This document shows positions 37,559-48,817 of a stretch of 64,000 bases of DNA, piece after piece. Positions within the stretch are counted from its first letter, which is position 1. Every line of letters starts with the position of its first letter. The notes beneath the pieces are model-generated. The model made no database searches, had not been told where the DNA came from, and saw only the letters and a program-made list of their open reading frames with translations. The DNA lies in assembly GCF_006715635.1 (NCBI RefSeq), contig NZ_VFNP01000002.1, positions 2,480,001-2,544,000 on the forward strand. The letters are read 5' to 3'. This DNA is from Streptomyces sp. SLBN-118. Lineage in GTDB: Bacteria > Actinomycetota > Actinomycetes > Streptomycetales > Streptomycetaceae. A program made the position numbers and the translations under genes.

Positions 37559-39181
37559 GTGGGCAAGGTTCACGTCCCGTTGCCCTCCCGCCGCGAAGCG
37601 GTGGCCTGGGCGTATGGGGCAGCAGGGACCGCGGTGATCGTCACCTATCTGGTCACCTCCTCCGCAGCGCGTTACATGCTGGGCGCGGTGGTGTCTGCCT
37701 CGGTCGTCTTCGCGATCGTGGTGGGGGTGATCAGGAACAAGCCGCCGTCGGTCCTTCCCTGGTGCCTGTTGGCTGCGGCCATGGCACCGTACGCGGCGGC
37801 GGACACGATCTGGGGTCTCTACCAGGTCCGCGGCGTCGAGGTTCCGTTCCCAGGCGTGGCCGACTGGCTCTACCTGGGCGCCTACCTGTTGCTTGCCGCG
37901 GGCCTGGTGACGCTGGCCAGGCAGCAGGCAGGCCGCCTGCACTGGGCGGGGCTGCTGGACGCGGGAATCATCACGCTGGGAGCCGGCACTCTGACATGGG
38001 CGTTCATCATCGCCCCCTACCTGCGCAGCGAGATGTCCGCCTGGCCGCTCGCAGTATCCATCGCCTATCCCGTCACCGACCTGGTGCTCTTGTCCATCGC
38101 CGCGCGGCTGATGCTCACCACCGGCACGCGGACACCGTCGTTTCTTCTTGTCATCGGATGGCTGCTGGTCCTGCTCGCCGCCGATGGCCTCTACTACGGA
38201 ACGCAGGCCACCGGGACCTCGATCCCCGAGGACGTGGCCGAAGTGGGGTGGATGGTCTCCTCCCTCCTGCTGGGGGCAGCGGCGCTGCACTCGTCCGTTG
38301 CCCAGCGGACCCAGATGGCGCAAGACCAGGAGAGGCTGCCCCCGCGGCGAATGTCGATCCTTATCGCGCTCATCCTCATGGGGCCCTTGATCGTGCTGGC
38401 CAATGTCGGCGGCGCCCAGGACCAGCCCGTGAACGTCAAGGTGATCGTCGCCATGATGGCGAGCCTGTCGCTGCTGCTGTTGCTGCGCATCGCGTTCCTG
38501 GCCCAGTACGCCCAAGGCCGGGCCACCGAAGCGAGGACGCGAGCCACCGAAGCACGGACGCACGCCGAGGCCCTCTCAGCATCACTGCGAGAGCAGGCAG
38601 AGCTCCAGAAGCAGCTGAGCCATCAGGCGACCCACGACCCGTTGACGGGTCTGGCCAATCGAGCACTGCTGAACGAGCGCCTGGAGTCCGTTCTCGGCCG
38701 GTGCTCCGCCATGTCCCCCAGCGGACTGCTGATGCTCGATCTCGACGGCTTCAAGGACGTCAACGACACGCTGGGGCACCCGGCCGGCGACGAACTGCTG
38801 GTCGACGTCGCACAGCGGCTGACGGCCAGGGTCCGCAAGCAGGACATGGTGGCCAGGCTCGGCGGAGATGAATTCGCACTCCTCGTGGACGGCGTGGACG
38901 CGAGCACACTGCACCACTACACCACGCGGATCCTCGACTCCTTCAGAGACCCCTTCACCCTCGCCCATGGCCATTTGGTCCATATGACAACGAGCATCGG
39001 AGCACGGAGCATCACCAGGCCGACCGCGCCTTCAGAAGCGCTGCGGGACGCCGACACCGCCCTGTACAAGGCCAAAACCGCAGGCAAAAACCAGGCCGCG
39101 TTCTTCGAACCCCCGCAGCAGTCTTCCTCCTCCACGGCACAGGAAGGCGTCAGGCGCAGCAGAGGACCTGAGAACTCCTGA
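37559..39181 (+). CDS. Membrane diguanylate cyclase (GGDEF)
   Basis: A 540-residue protein: about eight to nine N-terminal hydrophobic segments (residues 12-310), a coiled-coil linker with the duplicated RATEARTRATEART motif (near 320), then a GGDEF domain with intact GGDEF at about 435-439 and the RKQD inhibitory site nine residues earlier. Both catalytic and c-di-GMP feedback features are present, so it should be an active, product-inhibited cyclase. There is no EAL domain. GTG with GAGG upstream, 8 bases after the kinase stop, points to one operon. c-di-GMP controls development in Streptomyces. Confidence 0.93.
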   Translation: MGKVHVPLPSRREAVAWAYGAAGTAVIVTYLVTSSAARYMLGAVVSASVVFAIVVGVIRNKPPSVLPWCLLAAAMAPYAAADTIWGLYQVRGVEVPFPGVADWLYLGAYLLLAAGLVTLARQQAGRLHWAGLLDAGIITLGAGTLTWAFIIAPYLRSEMSAWPLAVSIAYPVTDLVLLSIAARLMLTTGTRTPSFLLVIGWLLVLLAADGLYYGTQATGTSIPEDVAEVGWMVSSLLLGAAALHSSVAQRTQMAQDQERLPPRRMSILIALILMGPLIVLANVGGAQDQPVNVKVIVAMMASLSLLLLLRIAFLAQYAQGRATEARTRATEARTHAEALSASLREQAELQKQLSHQATHDPLTGLANRALLNERLESVLGRCSAMSPSGLLMLDLDGFKDVNDTLGHPAGDELLVDVAQRLTARVRKQDMVARLGGDEFALLVDGVDASTLHHYTTRILDSFRDPFTLAHGHLVHMTTSIGARSITRPTAPSEALRDADTALYKAKTAGKNQAAFFEPPQQSSSSTAQEGVRRSRGPENS

Positions 39182-40060
39182 TGGTCGTCGCCCCGAGCCT
39201 CCTCAACCCGCCCGGCCCCACGCCGACCAACCAGCTCAATCCGGTGTCCTCTTCACCCATGCACGCCCGTCCAGACGGGCGTTCGCCACACCTTGGGCCA
39301 GAGAATCTCCCGCGCACCCGGAGCCGTACGGCCACGGAGGGTCCACGCCCGAGGACTGGCGCCCCGGGTCGCCGCGCCGCGAAGCCGCCCGGGCAGCTAT
39401 CGCTGGGGCGTCGCTGTGTCGCGGCGGCGCGGAGTTCACGCGGGCTGCGGCGCGAACTGCCCGGCGCGGGAGCTTCCGATCCGGCCCCGGATCGCCCGAG
39501 GCACGAACGCCACCGGGGCATGTTGGCCGCCCCGGCTCGCCCAGGCACCCTAGGCTGTTGCTCGGGCTGCGGCGCGCACCACCCGGCGTGGAAGCCATCC
39601 GATCCCGCCCCGGATCGCCCGAGGCACGAACCGCCACCGCGGCGTGCGAACCGCCCCGGCTTTGCTCAGGCACCCGACGCCGTCGCTCGGGCGGCGTCGC
39701 AGCGGCGCCGCGACGCAAAGCTCCCGCAGGCTACGGCGCGCACCACCCGGCGTGGAAGCCATCCGATCCCGCCCCGGATCGCCCGAGGCACGAACCGCCA
39801 CCGCGGCGTGCGAGCCGCCCTGCCCAGGCATCCGGCGGGTTGCGGCGCGCACCACCCGGCGCGGAAGCCATCCGGTCCGGCCCCGGCTCACCCGGATGCC
39901 GACGCTGCCGCGCGGGTATCGCAGCTGCCGCAAGCGGAGCGCGGGGCGTCAGCCCCAGCACCCCCACCCGACCCGCGCCTGCGGGCTGCAGCGCGCAGCT
40001 GGGGGTCTGGGGGCCCGCCCCCAGTTTCGGGAAGGGGCGGGGTGGGGGAAACAACCCCCG
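39182..40060. repeat. Non-coding gap with four degenerate direct repeats
   Basis: This 880-base stretch holds no credible gene. A block starting CGGCGCGCACCACCCGGCG recurs at 39569 and 39734 as a perfect 80-base direct repeat (39569-39648 and 39734-39813), with diverged copies at 39448 and 39843. Each carries a small GATCC-type stem (GATCCGGCC...GGATC form) and the intervals share CCCAGGCACCC-like words. The copies are not evenly spaced. Confidence 0.8.
40009..40026 (-). terminator. Hairpin terminator downstream of uppS
   Basis: CTGGGGG (40009-40015), loop CCCG and CCCCCAG (40020-40026) form a perfect 7-bp stem 35 bases beyond the uppS stop, a common Streptomyces terminator form. Confidence 0.55.
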
Positions 40061-40900
40061 TCACCCACCCTCCGGCCGCCCCCTCATCGCCTCCAGCTCC
40101 TCGTTCGGAATCGCCCCCCCGAACCTCCGGTCCCGCTGCGCGTACTCCAGGCACGCCCGCCACAGGTCCCGCCTGTCGAAGTCCGGCCACAGCACGTCCT
40201 GGAACACCATCTCCGCGTAACTGCTCTGCCAGATCAGGTAGTTGGACGTCCGCTGTTCGCCGCTCGGCCGCAGGAACAGGTCCACGTCGGGCATGTCCGG
40301 GTAGTACAGGTACTTCGCGAAGGTCTTCTCGTTGACCTTCGACGGGTCGAGCTTCCCCGCCGCCACGTCCCGCGCAATCGCCTGCGCCGCGTCCGCGACC
40401 TCCGCGCGCCCGCCGTAGTTGACGCAGAAGTACAGCGTCATGGCGTCGTTGTTCTTCGTCTGCTCCTGCGCGATCTGGAGCTCCTGGACGACGGACTTCC
40501 ACATCTTCGGCATCCGGCCGACCCAGCGGATACGGATGCCCAGTTCGTCCATCTCGTCGCGCCGGCGCCGGATGACGTCCCGGTTGAAGTTCATCAGGAA
40601 GCGCACCTCGTCGGGCGAGCGCTTCCAGTTCTCGGTGGAGAAGGCGTACAGCGAGAGGTTCTTGACGCCCATCTCCAGGCAGCCCTTGAGCACGTCGAGG
40701 ACGACGCCCTCGCCGACCTTGTGCCCCTCGGTGCGCGGCAGCCCGCGCTCCTTGGCCCAGCGGCCGTTGCCGTCCATGACACACGCCACATGGTTGGGCA
40801 CCAGCTCGCCGGGGATCTTCGGCGGGCGCGCGCCGGACGGGTGCGGCTCGGGAACCTTGTACTCGCGGCGGGACCGGCCCAGGATTCCGCGTCGTGCCAT
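40061..40900 (-). CDS. uppS: Isoprenyl (undecaprenyl) diphosphate synthase
   Basis: A 279-residue cis-prenyltransferase making long-chain isoprenyl diphosphate for cell-wall carrier lipid. [18 protein letters not shown] near residue 38 has the catalytic Asp and the GNGRWA motif; [24 protein letters not shown] and the C-terminal [27 protein letters not shown] are canonical. Two alternative starts lie a few codons upstream; the ATG giving MARRGIL is used although its ribosome site is 11 bases away. It lies just downstream of recO, probably in one unit. Confidence 0.95.
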   Translation of the reverse strand: MARRGILGRSRREYKVPEPHPSGARPPKIPGELVPNHVACVMDGNGRWAKERGLPRTEGHKVGEGVVLDVLKGCLEMGVKNLSLYAFSTENWKRSPDEVRFLMNFNRDVIRRRRDEMDELGIRIRWVGRMPKMWKSVVQELQIAQEQTKNNDAMTLYFCVNYGGRAEVADAAQAIARDVAAGKLDPSKVNEKTFAKYLYYPDMPDVDLFLRPSGEQRTSNYLIWQSSYAEMVFQDVLWPDFDRRDLWRACLEYAQRDRRFGGAIPNEELEAMRGRPEGG

Positions 40901-40914
40901 GCGGCTCACATCTC

Positions 40915-41661
40915 CTATTTCTCTACGTACCTCAGCGAGCGCAGGCCGCGCTCCAAGTGCCAGTGCAGATAGGCGGACACCAGCCCGCTGCCCTCCCTGA
41001 CGTGGCGCGCCTCGCACGCGTCCGCCGTGGGCCAGTCGCCGGTCAGCAGCGCGCTGAGCAGACCGATGGCCTCCGCAGAGGGTACGACGCTGCCGGGCAC
41101 CCGGCAGTCGCCGCATATGACGCCGCCCGCGGCGACGGAGAAGAACCGGTTCGGCCCGTGCATACCGCATTTCGCGCAGTCCTCGAAGCTGGGCGCGTAG
41201 CCGTTGACGGCGAGGGAGCGCAGCAGGAACGCGTCGAGGACGAGGTGGGGCGCGTGCTCGCCCCGGGCGAGGGTGCGCAGGGCGCCGACGAGGAGCAGGT
41301 ACTGCTGGACGGCCGGCTCGCCCTCGTGGTCGGTGAACCGCTCGGCGGTCTCCAGCATCGCGGTGCCTGCGGTGTAGCGGGCGTAGTCGGTGACGATGCC
41401 ACCGCCGTACGCGGCGATGGTCTCGCTCTGGGTGCACAGGGGCAGCCCGCGGCCGACGAGTTCGCTGCCGCGGGCGAAAAACTGCACGTCCACATGCGAG
41501 AAGGGCTCCAGCCGCGCCCCGAACTTGGACTTGGTCCGCCGCACGCCACGGGCGACGGCCCGCACGCGCCCGTGCCCACGTGTGAGAAGCGTGATGATGC
41601 GGTCGGCCTCGCCCAGCTTCTGGGTGCGCAGCACGACGCCGTCATCACGGAACAGGCTCAT
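40915..41661 (-). CDS. recO: DNA repair protein RecO
   Basis: A 248-residue RecO, which loads RecA in the RecFOR recombination pathway. The N-terminal OB fold begins [31 protein letters not shown]; the C-terminal zinc site is seen in CAKCGMHG ... VICGDCR near residues 160-185. Length and layout are normal. 14 bases separate its stop from uppS. Confidence 0.95.
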   Translation of the reverse strand: MSLFRDDGVVLRTQKLGEADRIITLLTRGHGRVRAVARGVRRTKSKFGARLEPFSHVDVQFFARGSELVGRGLPLCTQSETIAAYGGGIVTDYARYTAGTAMLETAERFTDHEGEPAVQQYLLLVGALRTLARGEHAPHLVLDAFLLRSLAVNGYAPSFEDCAKCGMHGPNRFFSVAAGGVICGDCRVPGSVVPSAEAIGLLSALLTGDWPTADACEARHVREGSGLVSAYLHWHLERGLRSLRYVEK

Positions 41662-41706
41662 GGGGCCATTGTCCCGTACGGTCGGCAGCCGACCGCCATC
41701 GGATGC

Positions 41707-41976
41707 TCAATCCTCCACGCGCTCCTCGATGCGTACCGTCACCGAGTCCCCCGCCTCCTTGCCGATCGCCCTGCGAATGTCCGCCTTCACCGGCAGCTTG
41801 TGCGTGCCGTCGCCCAGGGCCATGAACGAGCTGCGGAAGGGATGACCGTCGATCGTCCCCCTGACCTTGACCAGGCCCCGGGTGCCGAAGTACTCGACCG
41901 ACTCGGGCCACACCAGATACGTCCAGCCGCCCTTCTCAGGGCTCTTCTGCAGCGTCGCGTTGAATTGCCTGTCCAT
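41707..41976 (-). CDS. DUF1905 domain protein
   Basis: An 89-residue DUF1905 protein, a small beta-barrel family of unknown role. [42 protein letters not shown] and [26 protein letters not shown] are its conserved segments. Neither this ATG nor one 11 codons upstream has a clear ribosome site; the shorter form fits the family start better. Encoded just upstream of recO on the same strand. Confidence 0.8.
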   Translation of the reverse strand: MDRQFNATLQKSPEKGGWTYLVWPESVEYFGTRGLVKVRGTIDGHPFRSSFMALGDGTHKLPVKADIRRAIGKEAGDSVTVRIEERVED

Positions 41977-42057
41977 GCAGGGGGGACTGCGCGCGCCGCC
42001 AGAACTCATCGGGCGGGCGACGGGACGCGGACTCTCACTGGCCCCCGCCGACGGGCG

Positions 42058-42900
42058 TCATCGAAGCCGCCAAGGGGACCGCTTTCGTGGAGGGTGCTCA
42101 CCTCCACGCGGTGTCATTTCCACATCCTTGTTGATGGCGCGGGCCAGGATCACCCCGATGAGGATCAGCCCGACGCCGAACCAGGACGCCGCCGCGTCGA
42201 AGATCAGCGAGACGACACCCACCGGGATGATCAGGGCCGCCAGCGGGGTCAGCAGGTTGCGCACGGGCGGCGGGGTCCCGGCGCCGTGGGTGCGGGCCTG
42301 GACGACCTGGGGGTACCACTCCGTGAAGCTCATCGCGGTGACCATCGCCGCGATCTGGATGATCCAGGCGGTCCAGAGGTTGTCCGGGTTGTGCAGGACG
42401 AGGTCGCCGAAGCCGCCCGCGAGGGCCGCGACGAGGAAGGCCGTCCCCCAGACGCCGGTGATCACATAGTTGATGTGGAGGAACTCCGGCGACTTCCAGT
42501 ACTCGGGGCCGACCCGCTCGCGTCCGTACTGCATCGTGAAGGGCACCCGTACGGCCATCGAGGCGAAGGCGATGACCACCAGCATGAGGTTGGAGATCTC
42601 GCCCGCGTAGGTCTCCAGCCATCGGTGGGTGGCGGGCGACGAGGCAACTCCCACGACAGCCAGGACGGCGAAGAAGAGGACGTCCGCCACTTCGAGGATC
42701 TTGAGCGAGGCCCCGCGGTAGAGCCTCCGCGCCGCGCAGAAGACCGCCACCGAAAGGCCGAGGGCGAGGCCCACCGCCAGTCCGAAGCGGCCGGGGCCGA
42801 CGAGGACCGAGAAGACGATCCACGGGGACATGCCGACGAACGGGCTTTCCAGCGCGGCGGCGAGGCGGCCGCCGGGTGCCGTGCTTGAGGCAGCTTTCAT
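42058..42900 (-). CDS. Multi-pass membrane protein, unrecognised
   Basis: A 280-residue membrane protein with about seven hydrophobic segments (near residues 24-60, 70-90, 105-122, 142-165, 175-195, 215-235 and 240-258). It carries MQYGRERVGPEYWKSPEFLHIN between segments and a basic tail (PRGGEHPPRKRSPWRLR). Similar proteins occur in other actinomycetes as uncharacterised membrane proteins; I cannot name a family. GAAGGGG lies seven bases upstream of the ATG. Confidence 0.75.
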   Translation of the reverse strand: MKAASSTAPGGRLAAALESPFVGMSPWIVFSVLVGPGRFGLAVGLALGLSVAVFCAARRLYRGASLKILEVADVLFFAVLAVVGVASSPATHRWLETYAGEISNLMLVVIAFASMAVRVPFTMQYGRERVGPEYWKSPEFLHINYVITGVWGTAFLVAALAGGFGDLVLHNPDNLWTAWIIQIAAMVTAMSFTEWYPQVVQARTHGAGTPPPVRNLLTPLAALIIPVGVVSLIFDAAASWFGVGLILIGVILARAINKDVEMTPRGGEHPPRKRSPWRLR

Positions 42901-43043
42901 GGCGGGCCCCTTCGCCGGGCAGATCCTCCTGCTTTCAGCGTGCCGCGAGAACCCCCGCCGCGCTATAGCGGTTCAGATTGCGCGCGGGACGTCGACGATC
43001 CGGGAGTGCACGGGCCGGGGGCGCCGGGGGCGGTCCCGAGGCA

Positions 43044-43062
43044 GGAGGTTAGGGTGTCCTTA
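43044..43062. promoter_or_regulatory. Possible DtxR/DmdR iron box upstream of fprA
   Basis: AGGTTAGG...CCTTA in this 19-mer matches the DmdR box TTAGGTTAGGCTCACCTAA in its key half-sites (GGTTAGG and CCTTACC as near inverted arms around GTGT). It lies about 180 bases before the fprA ATG. The rest of the 340-base gap shows nothing I can support. Confidence 0.35.
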
Positions 43063-43240
43063 CCCCGCCCCTCCCGGGCGCCGGGTCATAGATCAGGCTT
43101 ATGGGTTCATAGGTACGGGGCGGGTACCGCGGTGGGAGCGCCATTGCCAGGGTGACGTGGAGAGTCGGCTCCCTCCCGCACGCGCCGGGCCGTCTCACTC
43201 GCCGGTCACGCCCGTGGACCTCGTTCGAAGGGAACCATTC

Positions 43241-44602
43241 ATGCCCCGCCCTCTGCGGATCGCGATCGTCGGTGCCGGCCCCGCCGGAATCTACGCCGCC
43301 GACGCCCTGCTGAAGTCCGAGGCCGCCGTCGAGCCCGGCGTCTCCATCGACCTCTTCGAGAGGATGCCCGCGCCGTTCGGTCTCATCCGGTACGGCGTCG
43401 CGCCCGACCACCCGCGGATCAAGGGCATCATCACCGCCCTCCACCAGGTGCTCGACAAGCCGCAGATACGCCTCTTCGGAAATGTCGACTACCCGAGCGA
43501 CATCGGCCTGGACGATCTGCGGGAGTTCTACGACGCGGTGATCTTCTCCACCGGCGCGGACGCGGACCGGGCCCTCGACATCCCCGGCATCGAGCTGGAC
43601 GGCTCGTACGGCGCGGCGGACTTCGTGTCCTGGTACGACGGGCATCCTGATGTGCCGCGCACCTGGCCGCTGGAGGCGGAGAAGGTGGCCGTGCTCGGCG
43701 TCGGCAATGTCGCCCTCGACGTGGCCCGCATCCTGGCGAAGACCGCGGACGAGCTGCTGCCGACCGAGATCCCGCCGAACGTGTACGACGGCCTGGCGGC
43801 CAACAAGGCCCTTGAGGTCCATGTCTTCGGGCGGCGCGGGCCGGCGCAGGCCAAGTTCAGCCCGATGGAACTGCGGGAGCTCGACCACTCGCCGAACATC
43901 GAGGTGATCGTCGACCCCGAGGACATCGACTACGACGAGGGCTCCATCGCCACCCGCCGCGGCAGCAAGCAGGCGGACATGGTCGCGAAGACCCTGGAGA
44001 ACTGGGCGATCCGCGATGCCGGCGACCGGCCGCACAAGCTGTTCCTGCACTTCTTCGAATCCCCTGCCGAAGTCCTCGGCGAGGACGGCCAGGTGGTGGG
44101 GCTGCGGACGGAGCGGACGCGGCTGGACGGCACGGGCAATGTCACCGGTACCGGAGAATTCCGCACCTGGGACGTGCAGTCCGTCTACCGTGCGGTCGGC
44201 TACCTCTCCGACGAACTGCCCAAGCTCCCGTTCGACTTCATCAGCGGAACCGTGCCGCACGAGGGCGGCCGCGTCATCGAGGCCGGCGAGCACCTCCAGT
44301 CGACATATGTGACCGGCTGGATCAAGCGCGGCCCGGTCGGGCTCATCGGCCACACGAAGGGCGACGCGAACGAGACGGTCGCGAACCTGCTCGACGACCA
44401 CGGCAACGGGCGACTGGGTGTTCCGGCCGCTCCGGAAACGGAGGCGATCGTCAACTTCCTTGAGGGGAAGGGCGTTTCGTACACCACGTGGGAAGGCTGG
44501 CACCGCCTGGACGCGGCGGAGCGGGCGCGCGGTGAGGCAGAGGGTCGCGAGCGGGTGAAGATCGTGGAGCGCGAGGAGATGCTGCGGGCGAGCGGGGCGT
44601 AA
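43241..44602 (+). CDS. fprA: Ferredoxin-NADP+ reductase, FprA type
   Basis: A 453-residue adrenodoxin-reductase-like flavoprotein passing electrons from NADPH to ferredoxins. It has IAIVGAGPAGIYAADALL (FAD), LIRYGVAPDHPRIKGI near residue 47, the NADP-binding VAVLGVGNVALDVARIL near 150, FGRRGPAQAKFSP and TGWIKRGPVGLIGHTKGDA near 360. It may serve the P450-ferredoxin pair at 14.2-15.7 kb, but that is speculation. GAAGGGA lies nine bases before the ATG. Confidence 0.93.
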   Translation: MPRPLRIAIVGAGPAGIYAADALLKSEAAVEPGVSIDLFERMPAPFGLIRYGVAPDHPRIKGIITALHQVLDKPQIRLFGNVDYPSDIGLDDLREFYDAVIFSTGADADRALDIPGIELDGSYGAADFVSWYDGHPDVPRTWPLEAEKVAVLGVGNVALDVARILAKTADELLPTEIPPNVYDGLAANKALEVHVFGRRGPAQAKFSPMELRELDHSPNIEVIVDPEDIDYDEGSIATRRGSKQADMVAKTLENWAIRDAGDRPHKLFLHFFESPAEVLGEDGQVVGLRTERTRLDGTGNVTGTGEFRTWDVQSVYRAVGYLSDELPKLPFDFISGTVPHEGGRVIEAGEHLQSTYVTGWIKRGPVGLIGHTKGDANETVANLLDDHGNGRLGVPAAPETEAIVNFLEGKGVSYTTWEGWHRLDAAERARGEAEGRERVKIVEREEMLRASGA

Positions 44603-44700
44603 CCCCGAGGGTGCGCCGCCCCGCGACAGCGCCCGACCGATCCCACGGACTCCCGTCGGGGAGGGCGTAATACGTCGCGCGGGCGGCGGAAACAGTCTGG

Positions 44701-45393
44701 CTAGAACGGCGTACGCGCCGTGGCCAGCAGCCGCGCCGTGTCGTCCGCGCACAGCTGCAGCGCCGTACCGACCGTCGTCAGCACCTCCCGCTCCCCCGGG
44801 CTGTACGGCCCGTCCGCGAGCGCGATCCGCGCCCCCTGGAGCAGGATCGACTCCCGCCCCGCGGGCGCCAGATGGGGAGCGAGCGGCTCCAGCGCCTCGT
44901 GCAGTTCGATGGCGAGGGCCGCGCCATAGGGCCCGGTGTCGGTGACGAAGCGGCCGGTGTCCGCGGCAAGCGCCTCGATCAGGCCGGTGAGCTGGTCCTC
45001 CGTGCAGTCGTCGAGCCCGGCCGCGCGGACCGTGGCGACGGCGGTCTCCCGGACCGGGCGGGAGGATGTGCCGCCGGCGGCGAGGACCGCGAGGGCAACG
45101 GTGTGGACGGCGTCCCGGAGCATCGCGGAGAAGCGTGCGGTGGTGGGGTGGTCGAGGGCCTCCATGCCGAAGCGGCCGTGGCAGGCGGCGCATTCGACGA
45201 CCGGGCCCGCGAGGCCGCGCGGCAGCAGGGGCACACCGAGGAAGGTGAAGCGGCGGCGGCCGGTACGGCGGCGGTAGTTGCGGTCGCCTCCGCAATCGGG
45301 GCAGAAGAACTCACCGTCCCCCACAGTGTTCCAAGAGGTATGAACGCCGCAGACCATCAGTTTTCGGCCGAACAGTCCCCGGTCTGGCTGCAC
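44701..45393 (-). CDS. Zinc-ribbon plus TerB-like domain protein
   Basis: A 230-residue protein. An N-terminal zinc ribbon uses FFCPDCGGDRNYRRR near residue 30 and VECAACHGRFGMEAL near 65. From about 85 to the end is an all-helical TerB-like domain (DAVHTVALAVLAAGG ... ILLQGARIALADGPYSPGEREVLTTVGTAL), the family linked to tellurite resistance and stress responses. No other ter gene is nearby. The GTG follows GGAGG by seven bases, which decides the start. Confidence 0.83.
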   Translation of the reverse strand: MQPDRGLFGRKLMVCGVHTSWNTVGDGEFFCPDCGGDRNYRRRTGRRRFTFLGVPLLPRGLAGPVVECAACHGRFGMEALDHPTTARFSAMLRDAVHTVALAVLAAGGTSSRPVRETAVATVRAAGLDDCTEDQLTGLIEALAADTGRFVTDTGPYGAALAIELHEALEPLAPHLAPAGRESILLQGARIALADGPYSPGEREVLTTVGTALQLCADDTARLLATARTPF

Positions 45394-45527
45394 GTCGCAC
45401 CTCCGAAAAGCTCCGGCAACATTGCCGCATTGGCGTGATGCTAGCCACATCGGTGATGTCGCGTCAGCACCCATGGCAGCAGTGCGCCAGGACATGGCCG
45501 ATTCCCTCGCCTGTTGCCCGCACGCAC

Positions 45528-45567
45528 GATCGCCGGACGGGCTTGCTTTCAAGCCCGTCCGGCGATC
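45528..45567. terminator. 18-bp perfect stem terminator after leuA
   Basis: The left arm (45528-45545, beginning GATCGCCGGACGGG) pairs perfectly with 45550-45567 across a CTTT loop, 27 bases beyond the leuA stop. It also separates leuA from the zinc-ribbon gene downstream on the same strand. Confidence 0.85.
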
Positions 45568-45594
45568 TCGACCGGAGCCCCGTACGTCCGGGGG

Positions 45595-47382
<1,788 letters not shown>

Positions 47383-47447
47383 TCAGGTAGGACGGCCGAC
47401 TGAGTCGAAGCAGCACCAGATCCCGCGGGGAGGGGGTCGGCCTACGA

Positions 47448-47495
47448 CTACAGGCCCTCGCCGCGGCAGCTAAGAAGAAGCAGCCCGAAACGCAT
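47448..47495 (-). CDS. leuA leader peptide (attenuator)
   Basis: A 15-codon frame, MRFGLLLLSCRGEGL, ends 89 bases upstream of leuA. Four consecutive Leu codons (CTG CTT CTT CTT) plus a terminal Leu in 15 residues are the mark of a leucine-attenuation leader, and leuA leaders of this type are known in Streptomyces. No ribosome site is evident before its ATG, so it may be leaderless. The region between it and leuA contains GC-rich inverted sequences that could fold alternatively, but I did not resolve them. Confidence 0.85.
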   Translation of the reverse strand: MRFGLLLLSCRGEGL

Positions 47496-47721
47496 GATGC
47501 GGAGCAGCGTAGCCCAGTCAGGGCGGGGACGGCGGTGCCGTATCAGTATGCGGGACACGACTCCGCAAATGGACAAATAGTGACGTACCGCACTCGGGTG
47601 TCATGGCGGCGATACATGAGTGACGCGTGCTGCGGACTTCAGTCCTCCGTTATCACTCCATTTCACTAATCATGGTGGCAACTAGTGACAGCATCATGAC
47701 CCAGTGCCACAGTCCGGGGGC

Positions 47722-48792
47722 ATGGACGCCAACGCCCGCCGGGTCAACCCGGTCTTCTGCACCATCGTGCCGCCCCATGTCCTCGACAAAATGGCCCGCG
47801 CCGAGGACCCCGCGATCGCCGATCCCGCCGCCCGCACCCTCGAGCACGACGCCCTCCAGCGCACCCGCCGCCGTCTCACCACGGTGCGAGGCCTCGCGAC
47901 GAGCGCCGGCCGCCGCCCGGTGTCGGACAAGCCGAACCGCACGATCTGTGACGCCGGGCATCAGGAGACCGTGCCGGGCAGGAAGGTCCACTCCGAGAGC
48001 GACAAGCCCGACAAGGACGCCACGGTCAACCGGGCCCACGCCGGCCTCGGCGCCACCTTCGAGCTGTATCTGAAGGCCTACGGCCGCCATTCCATCGACG
48101 ACTCCGGCCTGCCGCTCAACGCGACCGTCCACTACGGCGAGAACTACGACAACGCCTTCTGGGACGGCGAGCGGATGGTGTTCGGCGACGGCGACAACGA
48201 TCTGTTCCTGGACTTCACGCTGCCCGTGGACGTGATCGGGCACGAGCTCACCCACGGTGTCACTCAGTACACCGCGAACCTGGAGTACTTCGGCCAGTCC
48301 GGCGCGCTGAACGAGTCCATGTCGGACGTCTTCGGCTCGCTGATCAAGCAGTTCTCACTCGGCCAGAGCGCCGACCGGGCCGACTGGCTGATCGGCGCGG
48401 GCCTGCTCGGCCCCAATGTGTCGGGCATCGCGCTGCGCTCGATGAAGGCTCCCGGTACGGCGTACGACGACGACGTCCTCGGCAAGGACCCGCAGCCCGC
48501 GACGATGGAGGACTACGTCAGGACCGGCCGGGACAACGGCGGCGTCCACATCAACTCGGGGATCCCGAACCACGCCTTCTACCTGGTGGCCACGGCGCTT
48601 GGCGGCAACGCGTGGGAGCGGGCGGGCCAGATCTGGTACGACGTGCTCACCGGCGGACAGCTCGCCACGACCGCGCAGTTCGCCGACTTCGCCGCCCTGT
48701 CGGTGGCCGCGGCCCGCGAGCGTTACGGCGACGGCGAGGAGCAGGAGGCTCTGCTGAAAGCGTGGTCCCAGGTCGGGGTGCCTACCAACTGA
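47722..48792 (+). CDS. Protealysin-like M4 metalloprotease
   Basis: A 356-residue thermolysin-family (M4) protease without a signal peptide. HELTH at residues 174-178 and Glu198 (GALNESMSD) bind zinc, and His276 (NGGVHINSG) stabilises the transition state. The short N-terminal propeptide RVNPVFCTIVPPHVLDKMA is the protealysin-type prosequence, not the long FTP propeptide of secreted thermolysins. It should act in the cytosol. The emfourin inhibitor gene follows 25 bases downstream. ATG at MDANARR is preferred to an upstream GTG because homologues start near the propeptide. Confidence 0.92.
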   Translation: MDANARRVNPVFCTIVPPHVLDKMARAEDPAIADPAARTLEHDALQRTRRRLTTVRGLATSAGRRPVSDKPNRTICDAGHQETVPGRKVHSESDKPDKDATVNRAHAGLGATFELYLKAYGRHSIDDSGLPLNATVHYGENYDNAFWDGERMVFGDGDNDLFLDFTLPVDVIGHELTHGVTQYTANLEYFGQSGALNESMSDVFGSLIKQFSLGQSADRADWLIGAGLLGPNVSGIALRSMKAPGTAYDDDVLGKDPQPATMEDYVRTGRDNGGVHINSGIPNHAFYLVATALGGNAWERAGQIWYDVLTGGQLATTAQFADFAALSVAAARERYGDGEEQEALLKAWSQVGVPTN

Positions 48793-48817
48793 GGCGCTCT
48801 CGTACTAGACAGGACCC

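Noticed and set aside
39448..39920. CRISPR-like repeats
   Set aside because: Repeats of 80 bases, unevenly spaced and diverged; no cas genes.
39182..40060. Possible protein genes in the gap before uppS
   Set aside because: Frames here are Arg/Pro/Ala-rich, run into uppS antisense and follow the DNA repeats; no homology features.
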